Source of the DNA: Zhengella mangrovi
GTDB taxonomy: Bacteria > Pseudomonadota > Alphaproteobacteria > Rhizobiales > Rhizobiaceae
Assembly (NCBI RefSeq): GCF_002727065.1
Contig: NZ_PDVP01000001.1
Coordinates: forward strand, 310,001-374,000
Direction of reading: 5' to 3'
DNA length: 64,000 nt
Under the pieces are notes generated by a model. It saw nothing but the letters and a program-made list of their open reading frames with translations, ran no database searches and was not told the DNA's origin. The translations under genes and the position numbers were made by a program. The stretch's first letter is position 1; every line of letters begins with the position of its first letter. This document shows positions 30,163 through 38,521 of this stretch, piece by piece.

Positions 30163-31131
30163 TCAATTTTCCTGAATAGCGCCAACAGGTTGCCAGAGCG
30201 AAAGCAGGCCGTCAAGGAACAGCCCTTCGCCGGCGAGCGCCTTCAGTGCGGCCAGACTGTCCGTCTCCAGTCCCAGGAGCTGCGATGCCAGCGCCAGCGG
30301 AAGCCCGCCGAGCGTGGAATCGGCCGGTTTCTTCCACTCGATCACCTTGAGATCGGTCCCGACGCCCTTGGTTTCCAGCCAGGCCTTGGCCTCGTCCATG
30401 CCGCCGAGTTCGTCCACCAGCTTGCGCTCCAGTGCCTGCCGGCCGGTGAAGACAGACCCATCGGCCAGCCGCCGCACCTCGTCCTCGCTCAGCGGACGCC
30501 GGTCTGCCACGAGGCCGACGAACCACTCGAAACTGTCCATGATCATCGAGCGCATCATGGCCCGCTCGGCCTCGGTGGTTTCGTTGAACGGCGAGGGCTC
30601 GGCCTTCAGCGGCGCGGACTTGATGGTGTCGACTCGGACCCCGATCTTGTCGAGAAGGCTTGCGACGTTGGGAATCTGGGCGAGCACGCCGATGGAGCCG
30701 ACGATCGATGTCTTGCGCGCCACGATGTGGTCGCTCGCGCTGGCGATCATGTAGCCTGCGGAGGCCGCCAGCGTGCCGACCTGTGCAACGACCGGTTTCT
30801 TTTCGGCGAGCTTGCGGACCGCCTCGAAGATCGCTTCGCCGCCCACCGTCGTTCCGCCCGGCGAATCGATGGTCAGCACGACACCCTTCACGCGGTCGGC
30901 CTTGCGTACGTCGTTGATGCGCTTGAGGAGGTCCTCGTCTTCCGTGATCGTCCCCTCGATGCGGATCTGGGCAATGTGGTCGCTGCCCTTGCCGCTGAAT
31001 TCGTCCCGCATGCCAGTGGCGGCCACGACGATGATGGCCAGGCCCGCAACGACGAAGGCGGCCACGCGCCAGAAGGTGACCTTTCGCCTCAGCCGCCGCC
31101 TGTCGATGATCGAATCCGCTTCCTGGTTCAT
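30163..31131 (-). CDS. sppA: signal peptide peptidase SppA (short form)
   Basis: A 322-residue membrane-anchored serine protease that degrades leftover signal peptides. A single N-terminal membrane segment ([17 protein letters not shown]) is followed by one peptidase domain. [17 protein letters not shown] forms the oxyanion region, the catalytic serine lies in [11 protein letters not shown], and a lysine in the [12 protein letters not shown] segment is the likely general base. This is the single-domain form, as in Bacillus, not the double-length E. coli form. The start at 31131 precedes the membrane anchor. A RIME-like stem-loop lies 38 bases upstream. Confidence 0.92.
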   Translation of the reverse strand: MNQEADSIIDRRRLRRKVTFWRVAAFVVAGLAIIVVAATGMRDEFSGKGSDHIAQIRIEGTITEDEDLLKRINDVRKADRVKGVVLTIDSPGGTTVGGEAIFEAVRKLAEKKPVVAQVGTLAASAGYMIASASDHIVARKTSIVGSIGVLAQIPNVASLLDKIGVRVDTIKSAPLKAEPSPFNETTEAERAMMRSMIMDSFEWFVGLVADRRPLSEDEVRRLADGSVFTGRQALERKLVDELGGMDEAKAWLETKGVGTDLKVIEWKKPADSTLGGLPLALASQLLGLETDSLAALKALAGEGLFLDGLLSLWQPVGAIQEN

Positions 31132-31168
31132 GCGCCTGTCTCCATCAACTGGAACCGTCCGGGGAGTC

Positions 31169-31212
31169 CTAGAGCAATTCCAGCGAAAGTGGAAACCGGT
31201 TTCGCTGGAATT
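31169..31212. repeat. RIME-like repeat, copy C, with a perfect stem-loop
   Basis: Starts CTAGAGC like copies A and B, then forms a perfect 13-base inverted repeat, AATTCCAGCGAAA (31176-31188) against TTTCGCTGGAATT (31200-31212), with an 11-base loop. It lies in the sppA-lptC divergent gap, 38 bases upstream of the sppA start. The second module seen in A and B is not clearly conserved. Confidence 0.75.
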
Positions 31213-31427
31213 ACCGGCAAACGCGGCGACAGGGCCTCGCGGCGTTTCGGCGAAGGACTGTTTTGCAAGTCCGCGAAAGCATGACATTCGCCGCGGGGGT
31301 CTCGCGCGCGCCCGGTGTTTATCGAAAAATAACCACAATGACTTGCAATAAGGCCGCCCTTGGGTCAATCGGTGGATGCAATCGCCGCTCCATGCCCGCC
31401 ATTGGTACGACGTGAAGGAGAAATCCG

Positions 31428-32153
31428 CTGCAGACGGCCGCTGTCACAGCAACGACCGCCACCGCCAGGTTCGGGGCGACGTCGGCCGGCGCCGCGCCGC
31501 GCCGCGACTTCACGCCCGAATCCGCGTTCGCCGAGGCGCGACGCCACACCCGGCGCGTCCGTTTTCTCAAGCGGCTGCTGCCCTTCCTGGCCGGCGCCAT
31601 TGCCGTGGTCTTCGGCGCCTATTCCTGGATCGTGACCCCCGGCAAGGTCTCCATCGACGTCGCCTCCAGCGGTTTCGTCGATGGAAAGCTGATCATGGCC
31701 TCGCCCAAGCTGGACGGCTACACGAAGGAAAACCGCGCCTATTCCATGACGGCCAGCCGCGCCATCCAGCAGCCGGGCAACATGGACCAGTTCGACCTGG
31801 AGGATATCGTCGCGCGCCTGCCCCTGACCGACCAGCAGATCGCCGACGTGACCGCCGCCACCGGCTCCTATGACAACAAGTCGCAGAAGCTGATCGTCGA
31901 CAGCCCCATCTCCATCGCCACCAGCGACGGGCTGAAGGCGAAGCTCAAGGATGCCCGCATCGACGTCGGGTCCGGCACGCTCGAAACCGAGAAGCCGGTG
32001 GACATCCGGCTTGACGGATCGGTCATTACCGCCGATTCCATGCAGGTGAAGGACAATGGCAAGGTTCTGGTCTTCGACCGGAACGTCAAGCTGACGCTGG
32101 AGCCGCAGCAGGCGCGCGAGCGCCGCAAGGCAGAGACCGCGAAAAAGGATTGA
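31428..32153 (+). CDS. lptC: LPS export periplasmic protein LptC, apparent CTG start
   Basis: LptC bridges the LptBFG transporter and LptA in moving LPS to the outer membrane. The protein has an N-terminal arginine-rich stretch and one membrane helix (FLKRLLPFLAGAIAVVFGAY), then the periplasmic part with GYTKENRAYSMTASRA and a repeated beta pattern. The frame is closed by TGA at 31413. Between it and the helix there is no ATG, GTG or TTG; CTG at 31428 has AAGGAG seven bases upstream and gives 241 residues. GTG inside the helix would destroy the anchor. lptA follows four bases after the stop. Confidence 0.87.
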   Translation: MQTAAVTATTATARFGATSAGAAPRRDFTPESAFAEARRHTRRVRFLKRLLPFLAGAIAVVFGAYSWIVTPGKVSIDVASSGFVDGKLIMASPKLDGYTKENRAYSMTASRAIQQPGNMDQFDLEDIVARLPLTDQQIADVTAATGSYDNKSQKLIVDSPISIATSDGLKAKLKDARIDVGSGTLETEKPVDIRLDGSVITADSMQVKDNGKVLVFDRNVKLTLEPQQARERRKAETAKKD

Positions 32154-32157
32154 TCGC

Positions 32158-32703
32158 ATGAAATTCCTGGCTGGCCCCGCTTTGGCCGCGCTGACATTCG
32201 CCCTGCTGGCGTCGCCGGCCATGGCGCAGGACCGGGCGACGGGCCTCAAGCTCGATTCCAACAAGCCGATCCAGATCGAGAGCAACAACCTGGAGGTGCG
32301 CGAGGCGGAAAACGTCGCCATCTTCACCGGCAACGTCGCCGTGCAGCAGGACAAGACGGTCCTCAAGGCCGGGCGGATGAAGGTCTACTACAAGAAGGAC
32401 AGCGGTTCGGCGACGACCGGCTCCGCCGACATCGACCGGCTCGAGGTCGACGGCAAGGTCTACGTCCGCTCCGAGGAGCAGGAGGCCACCGCCGACAAGG
32501 GCACCTATGACATGACGAGCCAGTTGCTGGTCCTGTCGGGCGACAAGGTGGTGCTGACCGAGGGATCCAACATCATCGTCGGCTGCCGGCTGACCGTGAA
32601 GACCGACACCGGGCTGGCCCAGCTTGAGCCTTGCAAAAGCACCGGCGGGCGCGTGAAGATGCTGCTGACGCCGGGCGAAGCCCGCAAGAAGACCGGAAAC
32701 TGA
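32158..32703 (+). CDS. lptA: LPS transport periplasmic protein LptA
   Basis: LptA forms the periplasmic bridge that carries LPS from LptC to LptD. The 181-residue precursor has a clear signal peptide ending ASPAMAQ near residue 23, then the OstA domain (PIQIESNNLEVREAENVAIF, GNVAVQQDKTVLKA, GTYDMTSQLLVLSG). Two cysteines occur near the end (GCRLTV, EPCKS). It follows lptC after four bases and precedes lptB, which starts 45 bases later beyond a small hairpin (32711-32726). Confidence 0.92.
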   Translation: MKFLAGPALAALTFALLASPAMAQDRATGLKLDSNKPIQIESNNLEVREAENVAIFTGNVAVQQDKTVLKAGRMKVYYKKDSGSATTGSADIDRLEVDGKVYVRSEEQEATADKGTYDMTSQLLVLSGDKVVLTEGSNIIVGCRLTVKTDTGLAQLEPCKSTGGRVKMLLTPGEARKKTGN

Positions 32704-32747
32704 GCGCCCTCCGGGCTTCCGCCCGGACTGACAGACGGATTGGACGC

Positions 32748-33554
32748 GTGGGTTTTTTTCAACGACGCAAGCCGGAAGGCGCCGGGGTACCCGACGGTGC
32801 GGTGCAGGCCGCGACGCCGGATGACCGCTACAAGGGCACGCTGATCGCCCGTGGCCTGACCAAGAGCTACAAGGGCCGCCAGGTGGTGGCCGGCGTGTCC
32901 ATGGGCGTTCGCTCGGGCGAGGCGGTCGGCCTGCTCGGTCCGAACGGCGCCGGCAAGACCACCTGTTTCTACATGGTCACCGGGCTCGTCGCCGCCGACA
33001 ACGGCTCCATCGAGATCGACGGGCACGACGTCACCCACCTGCCGATGTACCGCCGTTCCAGGCTCGGAATCGGCTACCTGCCGCAGGAAGCCTCGATCTT
33101 CCGCGGGCTTTCGGTCGAAGACAACATCATGGCCGTGCTCGAGGTCGTCGAACGCGACCGCAAGGAACGCAAGGCGCAACTCGACCAGCTCCTCGACGAA
33201 TTCCACATCGCGCACCTGCGCAAGGCCCCCTCCATCGCCCTGTCGGGCGGCGAGCGCAGGCGCCTGGAAATCGCTCGCGCCCTGGCCAGCCGGCCGAATT
33301 TCATGCTGCTGGACGAGCCTTTCGCCGGGGTCGATCCTATCGCCGTCGCCGATATCCAGCAACTCGTTCGACACCTGACGGCCCGCGGCATCGGCGTCCT
33401 CATCACCGATCACAATGTCCGCGAGACCCTCGGCCTGATCGACCGCGCCTACATCATCCATGCCGGCGCCGTGCTGACCCATGGCCGGCCTGCCGATATC
33501 GTCGCCAACCCCGATGTGCGCAGGCTTTATCTCGGCGAAAGCTTTACCCTCTGA
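32748..33554 (+). CDS. lptB: LPS export ABC transporter ATP-binding protein LptB
   Basis: LptB powers LPS extraction together with LptFG. In its 268 residues the Walker A motif is GPNGAGKTTCFYM, followed by YLPQEASIFRGLSVEDN, the signature LSGGERRRLEIARAL, Walker B FMLLDEPFAGVDP and the switch histidine in ITDHNVRETL. These extended sequences are specific to LptB. The start is GTG at 32748, with a short unconserved lead (MGFFQRRKPEG). A candidate sigma-70 promoter for rpoN lies beyond its end. Confidence 0.95.
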   Translation: MGFFQRRKPEGAGVPDGAVQAATPDDRYKGTLIARGLTKSYKGRQVVAGVSMGVRSGEAVGLLGPNGAGKTTCFYMVTGLVAADNGSIEIDGHDVTHLPMYRRSRLGIGYLPQEASIFRGLSVEDNIMAVLEVVERDRKERKAQLDQLLDEFHIAHLRKAPSIALSGGERRRLEIARALASRPNFMLLDEPFAGVDPIAVADIQQLVRHLTARGIGVLITDHNVRETLGLIDRAYIIHAGAVLTHGRPADIVANPDVRRLYLGESFTL

Positions 33555-33622
33555 TAACCATCGCCCGACCGGATTCGGGTGTCCAGGCGGATTAATTTGT
33601 CCCGGATACCTTTTAGTAGTGC

Positions 33623-33652
33623 TTGACAAGCAAGGTTCAGGCCAAGTTCTAT
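33623..33652 (+). promoter_or_regulatory. candidate sigma-70-type promoter for rpoN
   Basis: A perfect TTGACA at 33623-33628 is followed after 18 bases by TTCTAT at 33647-33652, about 65 bases before the rpoN start, in the lptB-rpoN gap. Confidence 0.45.
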
Positions 33653-33717
33653 GAACGAGTTTGTGCACCGCATCCAGCGGCGCAACACCGGAACGTCGGT
33701 CGGGGCAAGGGACTGGA

Positions 33718-35226
33718 ATGGCGCTTTCTGCCAAGCTGCAGGTCAAGCAGACACAATCGCTGATCATGACGCCGCAACTGATGCAGTCCATCCGGCTGCT
33801 GCAGTTCACGGCCATTGAACTCGATCGCTTCGTCGAGCAGGAAATCGAGCGCAATCCGCTCATCGAGCGCGATGAGCGCGCAGATGATCCGGAACCGGAA
33901 CGGGAAGCCGCGCCGGCCGAGACCGGCGATGACTCCTGGCTGAAGAAGGACCTGGAGTGGGACACGTCGGCCATTTCCGACAAGCTGGACACGTCGCTCG
34001 AGAATGTCTTCCCGGATGATCCGGGAACCCGCGAGGCGGTGCCGCTGCAACTGGAATCGAGCTGGAAATCGGCGCCGTCGTCCGGTAGTTCGGGCGAGGC
34101 CTTCGACCTCGACCAGGTGACCGCGGCTCCGGTGACCCTGTCCGATCACGTGCGCGAGCAGATCGCCCTGACCATCCGCGATCCCGGCGAACGGTTGATC
34201 GCGGCCGAACTGGCCGACGGACTCGATCCCGGTGGATGGTATGGAGGCGACCTGGCGGAAGTCGCCGGGCGGCTCGGCGTCGGACTGGACCGGGTCGAAG
34301 CCGTGCTTGAGACCTGCCAGCGCTTCGATCCGCCCGGCCTTTTTGCCCGCTCCCTCGCCGAGTGCCTCGCCCTGCAATTGAAGGTCAGGGATCGCTTCGA
34401 TCCGGCCATGGAGGCCATGGTCGCCAACCTGGAACTGCTTGCCCGGCGCGATTTCCAGTCGCTGAAGCGGATCTGCGGCGTCGACGAGGAGGATCTCGTC
34501 GACATGATGGCGGAAATCCGCAGTCTCGACCCGCGCCCCGGCACCGCCTTTGAAAGCGCTGTCGCCGACCCCATCATCCCGGATGTCTTCGTCACCCGGG
34601 CGGCCGACGGGTCCTGGGCGGTCGAGCTCAACCCGGATGCGCTGCCGCGTGTCCTGATGAACCAGGCCTATGCCAACAAGGTCCAGGCCGGCGCCCGGAC
34701 CCGGGAGGAACGGGAGTTCCTGGCCGATTGCCTCCAGAACGCCAGCTGGCTGACGCGCAGCCTCGACCAGCGGGCGCGCACCATTCTGAAGGTCGCCTCC
34801 GAGATCGTCCGCCAGCAGGACGGGTTCCTCGTTCACGGCGTCTCGCACCTGCGGCCGCTCAACCTGCGCACCATTGCCGACGCCATTGCCATGCACGAAT
34901 CGACGGTCAGCCGCGTCACCGCCAACAAGTACATGATGACGCCGCGCGGGGTCATCGAGATGCGCTATTTCTTCACGGCGGCCATTGCCTCGGCGGAAGG
35001 CGGCGACGCTCACTCCGCCGAATCGGTGCGCCATCGCATCCGCCAGCTCATCGACAAGGAAACCGCCGCCTCCGTGCTGTCCGACGATGCCATCGTGGAC
35101 AAGCTGCACGCGGCAGGCATCGACGTTGCGCGGCGCACTGTCGCCAAGTATCGCGAGGGGATGAACATTCCCTCCTCCGTTCAGCGCCGCCGCGAGAAGC
35201 GCGCCATCGAGAAGGCCGGAGCCTGA
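33718..35226 (+). CDS. rpoN: RNA polymerase sigma-54 factor
   Basis: RpoN directs transcription of nitrogen and other activator-dependent genes. The 502 residues include the activator-interacting region I (LSAKLQVKQTQSLIMTPQLM, glutamine and leucine rich), an acidic region II, the core-binding domain, the helix-turn-helix around IADAIAMHESTVSRVTANKY, and an intact RpoN box, ARRTVAKYRE, near the end. ATG at 33718 is preceded by AAGGGA. The order lptB-rpoN-hpf-ptsN is conserved in proteobacteria. Confidence 0.97.
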   Translation: MALSAKLQVKQTQSLIMTPQLMQSIRLLQFTAIELDRFVEQEIERNPLIERDERADDPEPEREAAPAETGDDSWLKKDLEWDTSAISDKLDTSLENVFPDDPGTREAVPLQLESSWKSAPSSGSSGEAFDLDQVTAAPVTLSDHVREQIALTIRDPGERLIAAELADGLDPGGWYGGDLAEVAGRLGVGLDRVEAVLETCQRFDPPGLFARSLAECLALQLKVRDRFDPAMEAMVANLELLARRDFQSLKRICGVDEEDLVDMMAEIRSLDPRPGTAFESAVADPIIPDVFVTRAADGSWAVELNPDALPRVLMNQAYANKVQAGARTREEREFLADCLQNASWLTRSLDQRARTILKVASEIVRQQDGFLVHGVSHLRPLNLRTIADAIAMHESTVSRVTANKYMMTPRGVIEMRYFFTAAIASAEGGDAHSAESVRHRIRQLIDKETAASVLSDDAIVDKLHAAGIDVARRTVAKYREGMNIPSSVQRRREKRAIEKAGA

Positions 35227-35409
35227 GCGGGCGGGTTTCGTGCCTTGGACGTCCGTCCGTCCCCGGATTTGGTCCTGCTTCATTGACAAGCCGTCGCGGC
35301 AGGACTAAGAGCGCGCCCCATCGACGGATTTGGATCCGCCCGCCACGGGGGCGGTTTCGCAGGATGATCGAAAGCGGAAAATCCGGCCGGGACGCGTGGT
35401 CACTTTCCC

Positions 35410-35437
35410 TTGTCTGGCGTTGTCACCGGTGTAGAAT
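35410..35437 (+). promoter_or_regulatory. candidate sigma-70-type promoter for hpf
   Basis: TTGTCT (35410-35415) and TAGAAT (35432-35437) are spaced by 16 bases, 32 bases before the hpf start. This would give hpf-ptsN a promoter independent of rpoN. Confidence 0.4.
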
Positions 35438-35469
35438 CAGCCTCTGATTTGGAAGAGAGGACTTTCCAT

Positions 35470-36048
35470 ATGAGTTTGCGCATTTCGGGAAAGCAGATGG
35501 AGATCGGCGACGCGTTCAGGACGCGGATCGAGGATCGCATCAACGAGGCTGTCGACAAGTATTTCGACGGAGGTTTCTCCGGCAAGGTGACGGTCGAAAA
35601 GAACGCCTCCCGTTTTGACGCCGATTGCACGCTCCACATCGACACGGGGGTCGTGCTTCAGTCGGCCGGACGTGCCATGGACCCGCAGGCCGCGTTTGAC
35701 GAAGCGGCCGAGAAGCTGGAGAAGCGCCTTCGCCGCTACAAGCGCCGGCTGAAGTCGCATCACCGTGACAGCGATACCGGGCTCGACATCGCCTATCGCG
35801 TGATGGCGCCGGTGGCGGACGAGGACGAGGAGGTGCCGGAGGATTTCGCGCCGACCGTTGTCGCCGAATCGACGCTTTCGCTTCGCCAGATGAGCGTTGC
35901 GTCCGCCGTTATCGAGCTCGACATGAAGGACAGCCCCGTCTTCGTGTTCCGCAACTCCGCCAATGATCAGGTGAACATCGTCTACCGTCGCGCTGATGGC
36001 AATATCGGCTGGATCGACCCTTCCTCCGGGTCGATGGCGGCTGAGTAG
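35470..36048 (+). CDS. hpf: ribosome hibernation promoting factor, long form
   Basis: This 192-residue protein binds the 30S subunit and drives formation of inactive 100S ribosomes. The N-terminal domain (SLRISGKQMEIGDAFRTRIE to LEKRLRRYKRRLKSH) is the RaiA/HPF ribosome-binding fold; the C-terminal domain (SVASAVIELDMKDSPVFVFRN, NIVYRRADGNIGWIDP) is the dimerisation domain of long HPF. ATG at 35470 has GAGAGGA about nine bases upstream; a further in-frame start at 35410 lies before that site. ptsN follows after 68 bases. Confidence 0.94.
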   Translation: MSLRISGKQMEIGDAFRTRIEDRINEAVDKYFDGGFSGKVTVEKNASRFDADCTLHIDTGVVLQSAGRAMDPQAAFDEAAEKLEKRLRRYKRRLKSHHRDSDTGLDIAYRVMAPVADEDEEVPEDFAPTVVAESTLSLRQMSVASAVIELDMKDSPVFVFRNSANDQVNIVYRRADGNIGWIDPSSGSMAAE

Positions 36049-36116
36049 AAACCCAACACCCTTCCGGGGCCACCGCCGATCCCCATCGGCACGAGCAACC
36101 GGTAGAAAGGCTGATC

Positions 36117-36581
36117 ATGGCTCTCGGCGATCTGGTGAGCATCAACGCCATATTCCCGGCGGTGAAAGCCAATTCCAAGAAGCAGCTCCTGCAACTCCTG
36201 GCCGAGAAGGCCGCGGCGCTGACGGGGCTGCCCGAGCGGGAGATCTTTGACACGATTCTCCAGCGCGAGCGTCTCGGGTCCACCGGTGCGGGCAACGGGC
36301 TGGCCATTCCGCATGGCAAGCTGCGCTCGATCGGCAAGATCACCGGGCTCTTCGCGCGTCTGGAAACGCCCGTCGACTTCGAGGCGATCGACGATCAGCC
36401 GGTGGATCTCGTCTTCCTCCTGCTGGCGCCGGAAGGAGCCGGCGCGGATCACCTCAAGGCCCTGTCGCGGATTGCGCGCGTCATGCGCGATCCCGAGACC
36501 GTGGCCAAGATCCGTGGTGCTGGAAACGTGGAAGCCATCCATGCGCTTCTGGCCGGCGAGGCGGCTTCGAACGCCGCCTGA
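36117..36581 (+). CDS. ptsN: PTS IIA-like nitrogen regulatory protein
   Basis: PtsN (EIIA-Ntr) is a phosphocarrier that regulates potassium and nitrogen metabolism rather than sugar uptake. The 154-residue protein contains the phosphorylation site in NGLAIPHGKL (His near residue 64) and the family segments REIFDTILQRERLGSTG and VDLVFLLLAPEGAG. It is the last gene of the rpoN-hpf-ptsN set, on the plus strand, and faces the convergent DUF1150 gene. Confidence 0.95.
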   Translation: MALGDLVSINAIFPAVKANSKKQLLQLLAEKAAALTGLPEREIFDTILQRERLGSTGAGNGLAIPHGKLRSIGKITGLFARLETPVDFEAIDDQPVDLVFLLLAPEGAGADHLKALSRIARVMRDPETVAKIRGAGNVEAIHALLAGEAASNAA

Positions 36582-36688
36582 GGCTGCAAGGCCCGTCCGG
36601 GCGGCAGCAAGAAGCCTGTCACCGTCAGGCGTCATCGCCTGGCGCGGCGCGGATGGGCGCGGACGGTGGTATCGCCGCCCGGCAATCG

Positions 36689-36946
36689 TCAATGCAGGCT
36701 GACGGCCTGCAGGTCGTTTTCCCAGGCACCGGCAACCGCGACATCACGCGCATTGGCCAGCAGGATCGGGTTTCCGTTCGCCGCGAACAGCGTCCAGATA
36801 TCCAGCCCGGGCGCAATGTCGGCGATGCCCGGGTAGGCAGCCAGCAACTCGTCGCTTTTCATCTTGCGGACATAGGCCACCTGGCCCTCGCCCAGGTGGG
36901 CCAGTTCGCTGTTGGACAGGATCGAAGTCGTGCGATCTTCGGTCAT
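36689..36946 (-). CDS. DUF1150 family protein
   Basis: An 85-residue cytoplasmic protein of unknown function, typical of Alphaproteobacteria. The core reads LAHLGEGQVAYVRKMKSDEL and LFAANGNPILLANARDVAVAGA. The start at 36946 is well supported by a full AAGGAGG seven bases upstream. It lies 99 bases downstream of the hsp20 gene on the same strand, a pairing common in Hyphomicrobiales, so it may belong to the same heat-shock transcript. Confidence 0.85.
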   Translation of the reverse strand: MTEDRTTSILSNSELAHLGEGQVAYVRKMKSDELLAAYPGIADIAPGLDIWTLFAANGNPILLANARDVAVAGAWENDLQAVSLH

Positions 36947-37045
36947 GGGATCAGCCTCCTTCATGAGGAAGGGATCTCCTCCACGGGACAATCCCCTCAT
37001 AGAGCTGTTAACAAGTCGTGAAGGCAGCGGTTCCGCTGCCTGCCG

Positions 37046-37471
37046 TCAATCGCGGACCGCGATATCGATTTTCCGGACCAGCCGCTCCGGTTCCGGGCGC
37101 TCCAGGTCAATGGCGAGAAGGCCGTTCTTGAGCTCGGCGCTGAGCACTTTCATGCCATCGGCGAGCATGAAGGCCCTCTGGAACTGCCGCGCGGCAATGC
37201 CGCGATGCAGGAAGTCGCGGTTCTCGTCGTCCTGCTGGCGGCCGCGGATGATGAGCTGGTTTTCCTCGGTGGACACGTCGAGTTCGCTCTCGCTGAACCC
37301 GGCCACCGCCAGCGTGATCCGTAGCCGGACATTCGAGATCTCCGCACCGTGGAGCCGCTCGATGTTGTAGGGCGGATAGCCGTCACCGCTCTTGGCGATG
37401 CGTTCGATGGTCTTTTCCATCGCGTCGAACCCCAGCAGAAGCGGGCTCGAAAAGGGCGTCATGCGCGTCAT
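37046..37471 (-). CDS. small heat-shock protein, Hsp20 family
   Basis: A 141-residue chaperone that binds unfolding proteins. The alpha-crystallin domain is readable: YNIERLHGAEISNVRLRI, ELDVSTEENQLIIRGR, GIAARQFQRAFMLADGMKV, and NGLLAIDLERPEPER near the end. The N-terminal MTRMTPFSSPLLLGFDAM is the usual IbpA-like lead. The start at 37471 has GGAGGA eight bases upstream. The upstream region holds a heat-shock-type promoter and a hairpin covering the ribosome site (separate entries), so both transcriptional and translational heat control are likely. Confidence 0.93.
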   Translation of the reverse strand: MTRMTPFSSPLLLGFDAMEKTIERIAKSGDGYPPYNIERLHGAEISNVRLRITLAVAGFSESELDVSTEENQLIIRGRQQDDENRDFLHRGIAARQFQRAFMLADGMKVLSAELKNGLLAIDLERPEPERLVRKIDIAVRD

Positions 37472-37474
37472 GGT

Positions 37475-37498
37475 CCAAGTCCTCCGAGAGCGACCCAA
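37475..37498 (-). promoter_or_regulatory. ROSE-like RNA thermometer hairpin before hsp20
   Basis: In the minus-strand leader, UUGGGUCGCU (37498-37489) can pair with AGGACUUGG (37483-37475) across the loop CUCGG. AGGA is the hsp20 ribosome site, and UCGCU matches the UYGCU element that pairs with AGGA around an extra G in ROSE thermometers. The stem contains several G-U pairs, as expected for a helix that melts on warming. Confidence 0.5.
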
Positions 37499-37537
37499 GG
37501 CGTCCCGGCCCGTCTGGCGCCCGAACGCATGTCACTG

Positions 37538-37566
37538 ATATGGTCGGGCCAACGAGATGATTCAAG
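37538..37566 (-). promoter_or_regulatory. RpoH (sigma-32) type promoter for hsp20
   Basis: On the minus strand CTTGAA (37566-37561) and CCATAT (37543-37538) are spaced by 17 bases, a close match to the heat-shock promoter of Alphaproteobacteria. It predicts a leader of about 60 bases carrying the ROSE-like hairpin. The -35 element lies just before the start of the divergent nucleoside hydrolase gene. Confidence 0.65.
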
Positions 37567-37579
37567 AGAGGGATACATC

Positions 37580-38521
37580 GTGGCTGCGCCGCAAAAGATC
37601 ATTATCGACACCGATCCCGGTCAGGACGACGCCGTTGCCATCCTGCTGGCGCTGGCCAGTCCGGAACTGGACGTGCTGGGCATATGCGCCGTCGCCGGCA
37701 ACGTGCCGCTGCATCTGACGGAAAAGAATGCCCGCAAGATCTGCGAATTGGCGGGAAAGCCGGAAGCGAGGGTCTATCGCGGCGCGGTCCGCCCGCTGTT
37801 GCGCACGCTCGTCACGGCAGAGGAGGTACATGGCAAGACCGGCCTCGACGGCCCCGAACTGCCGGAACCGGCGATGGCCCTGCAGCCCGGTCACGCGGTC
37901 GATTTCATCATCGACACGCTGATGCACGAGGAACCGGACACGGTGACGCTCTGCACGCTGGGGCCGCTGACCAACGTCGCCCTGGCGCTGAACCGCGAAC
38001 CCCGCATCGCGCCGCGCATCCGGCGCATCGTGATGATGGGCGGCGGCTATTTCGAACAGGGCAATGTCACGCCGTCGGCCGAGTTCAACATCTATGTCGA
38101 TCCCCATGCCGCCGACGTGGTGTTCCGCTCCGGTATCGACATCGTCATGATGCCGCTCGATGTGACCCACAAGGCGCTGACCACGCGCGCCCGTGTCGAT
38201 GCGATCCGGGCCATCGCCACGCCGGTCGGAAAGGCGACGGCGGAACTGCTCGATTTCTTCGAACGCTACGATGAATCGAAATACGGCACGGACGGCGGAC
38301 CACTGCATGACCCCTGTGTCATCGCCTGGCTGCTTCAGCCGGAACTGTTTTCCGGCCGCCACTGCAATGTCACGGTGGAAACCATGTCCGAGCTGACGAT
38401 GGGCTCCACGGTCGTGGACTGGTGGGGCGTCACGGACCGGCCGAAAAACGCCCATGTGATGCGCGATATCGATGCCGACGGTTTCTTTGCCCTGTTGACG
38501 GAGCGCCTCGCCCGCCTATGA
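37580..38521 (+). CDS. nucleoside hydrolase
   Basis: A 313-residue enzyme that splits ribonucleosides into base and ribose. The calcium-binding motif DTDPGQDDAVA is near residue 10, and VAGNVPLHLTEKNARKICEL, TLCTLGPLTNVALAL, VMMGGGYFEQGNVTPSAEFN and GPLHDPCVIAWLL follow in family order; the last carries the active-site histidine region. The purine or pyrimidine preference is not readable. GTG at 37580 is chosen for its position directly before the conserved strand, with GAGAGGG upstream. It converges on the ribokinase gene, overlapping it by six bases. Confidence 0.92.
   Translation: MAAPQKIIIDTDPGQDDAVAILLALASPELDVLGICAVAGNVPLHLTEKNARKICELAGKPEARVYRGAVRPLLRTLVTAEEVHGKTGLDGPELPEPAMALQPGHAVDFIIDTLMHEEPDTVTLCTLGPLTNVALALNREPRIAPRIRRIVMMGGGYFEQGNVTPSAEFNIYVDPHAADVVFRSGIDIVMMPLDVTHKALTTRARVDAIRAIATPVGKATAELLDFFERYDESKYGTDGGPLHDPCVIAWLLQPELFSGRHCNVTVETMSELTMGSTVVDWWGVTDRPKNAHVMRDIDADGFFALLTERLARL

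Noticed and set aside
31392-31415. Seven-codon leader frame (ATG to TGA) just before lptC
   Set aside because: It has no ribosome site. It is kept only as a hint that the lptC start region may have changed.
32711-32726. Hairpin CCGGGC-TTCC-GCCCGG between lptA and lptB as a terminator
   Set aside because: No T-run follows and the genes act together, so a terminator is unlikely; it may affect message stability.
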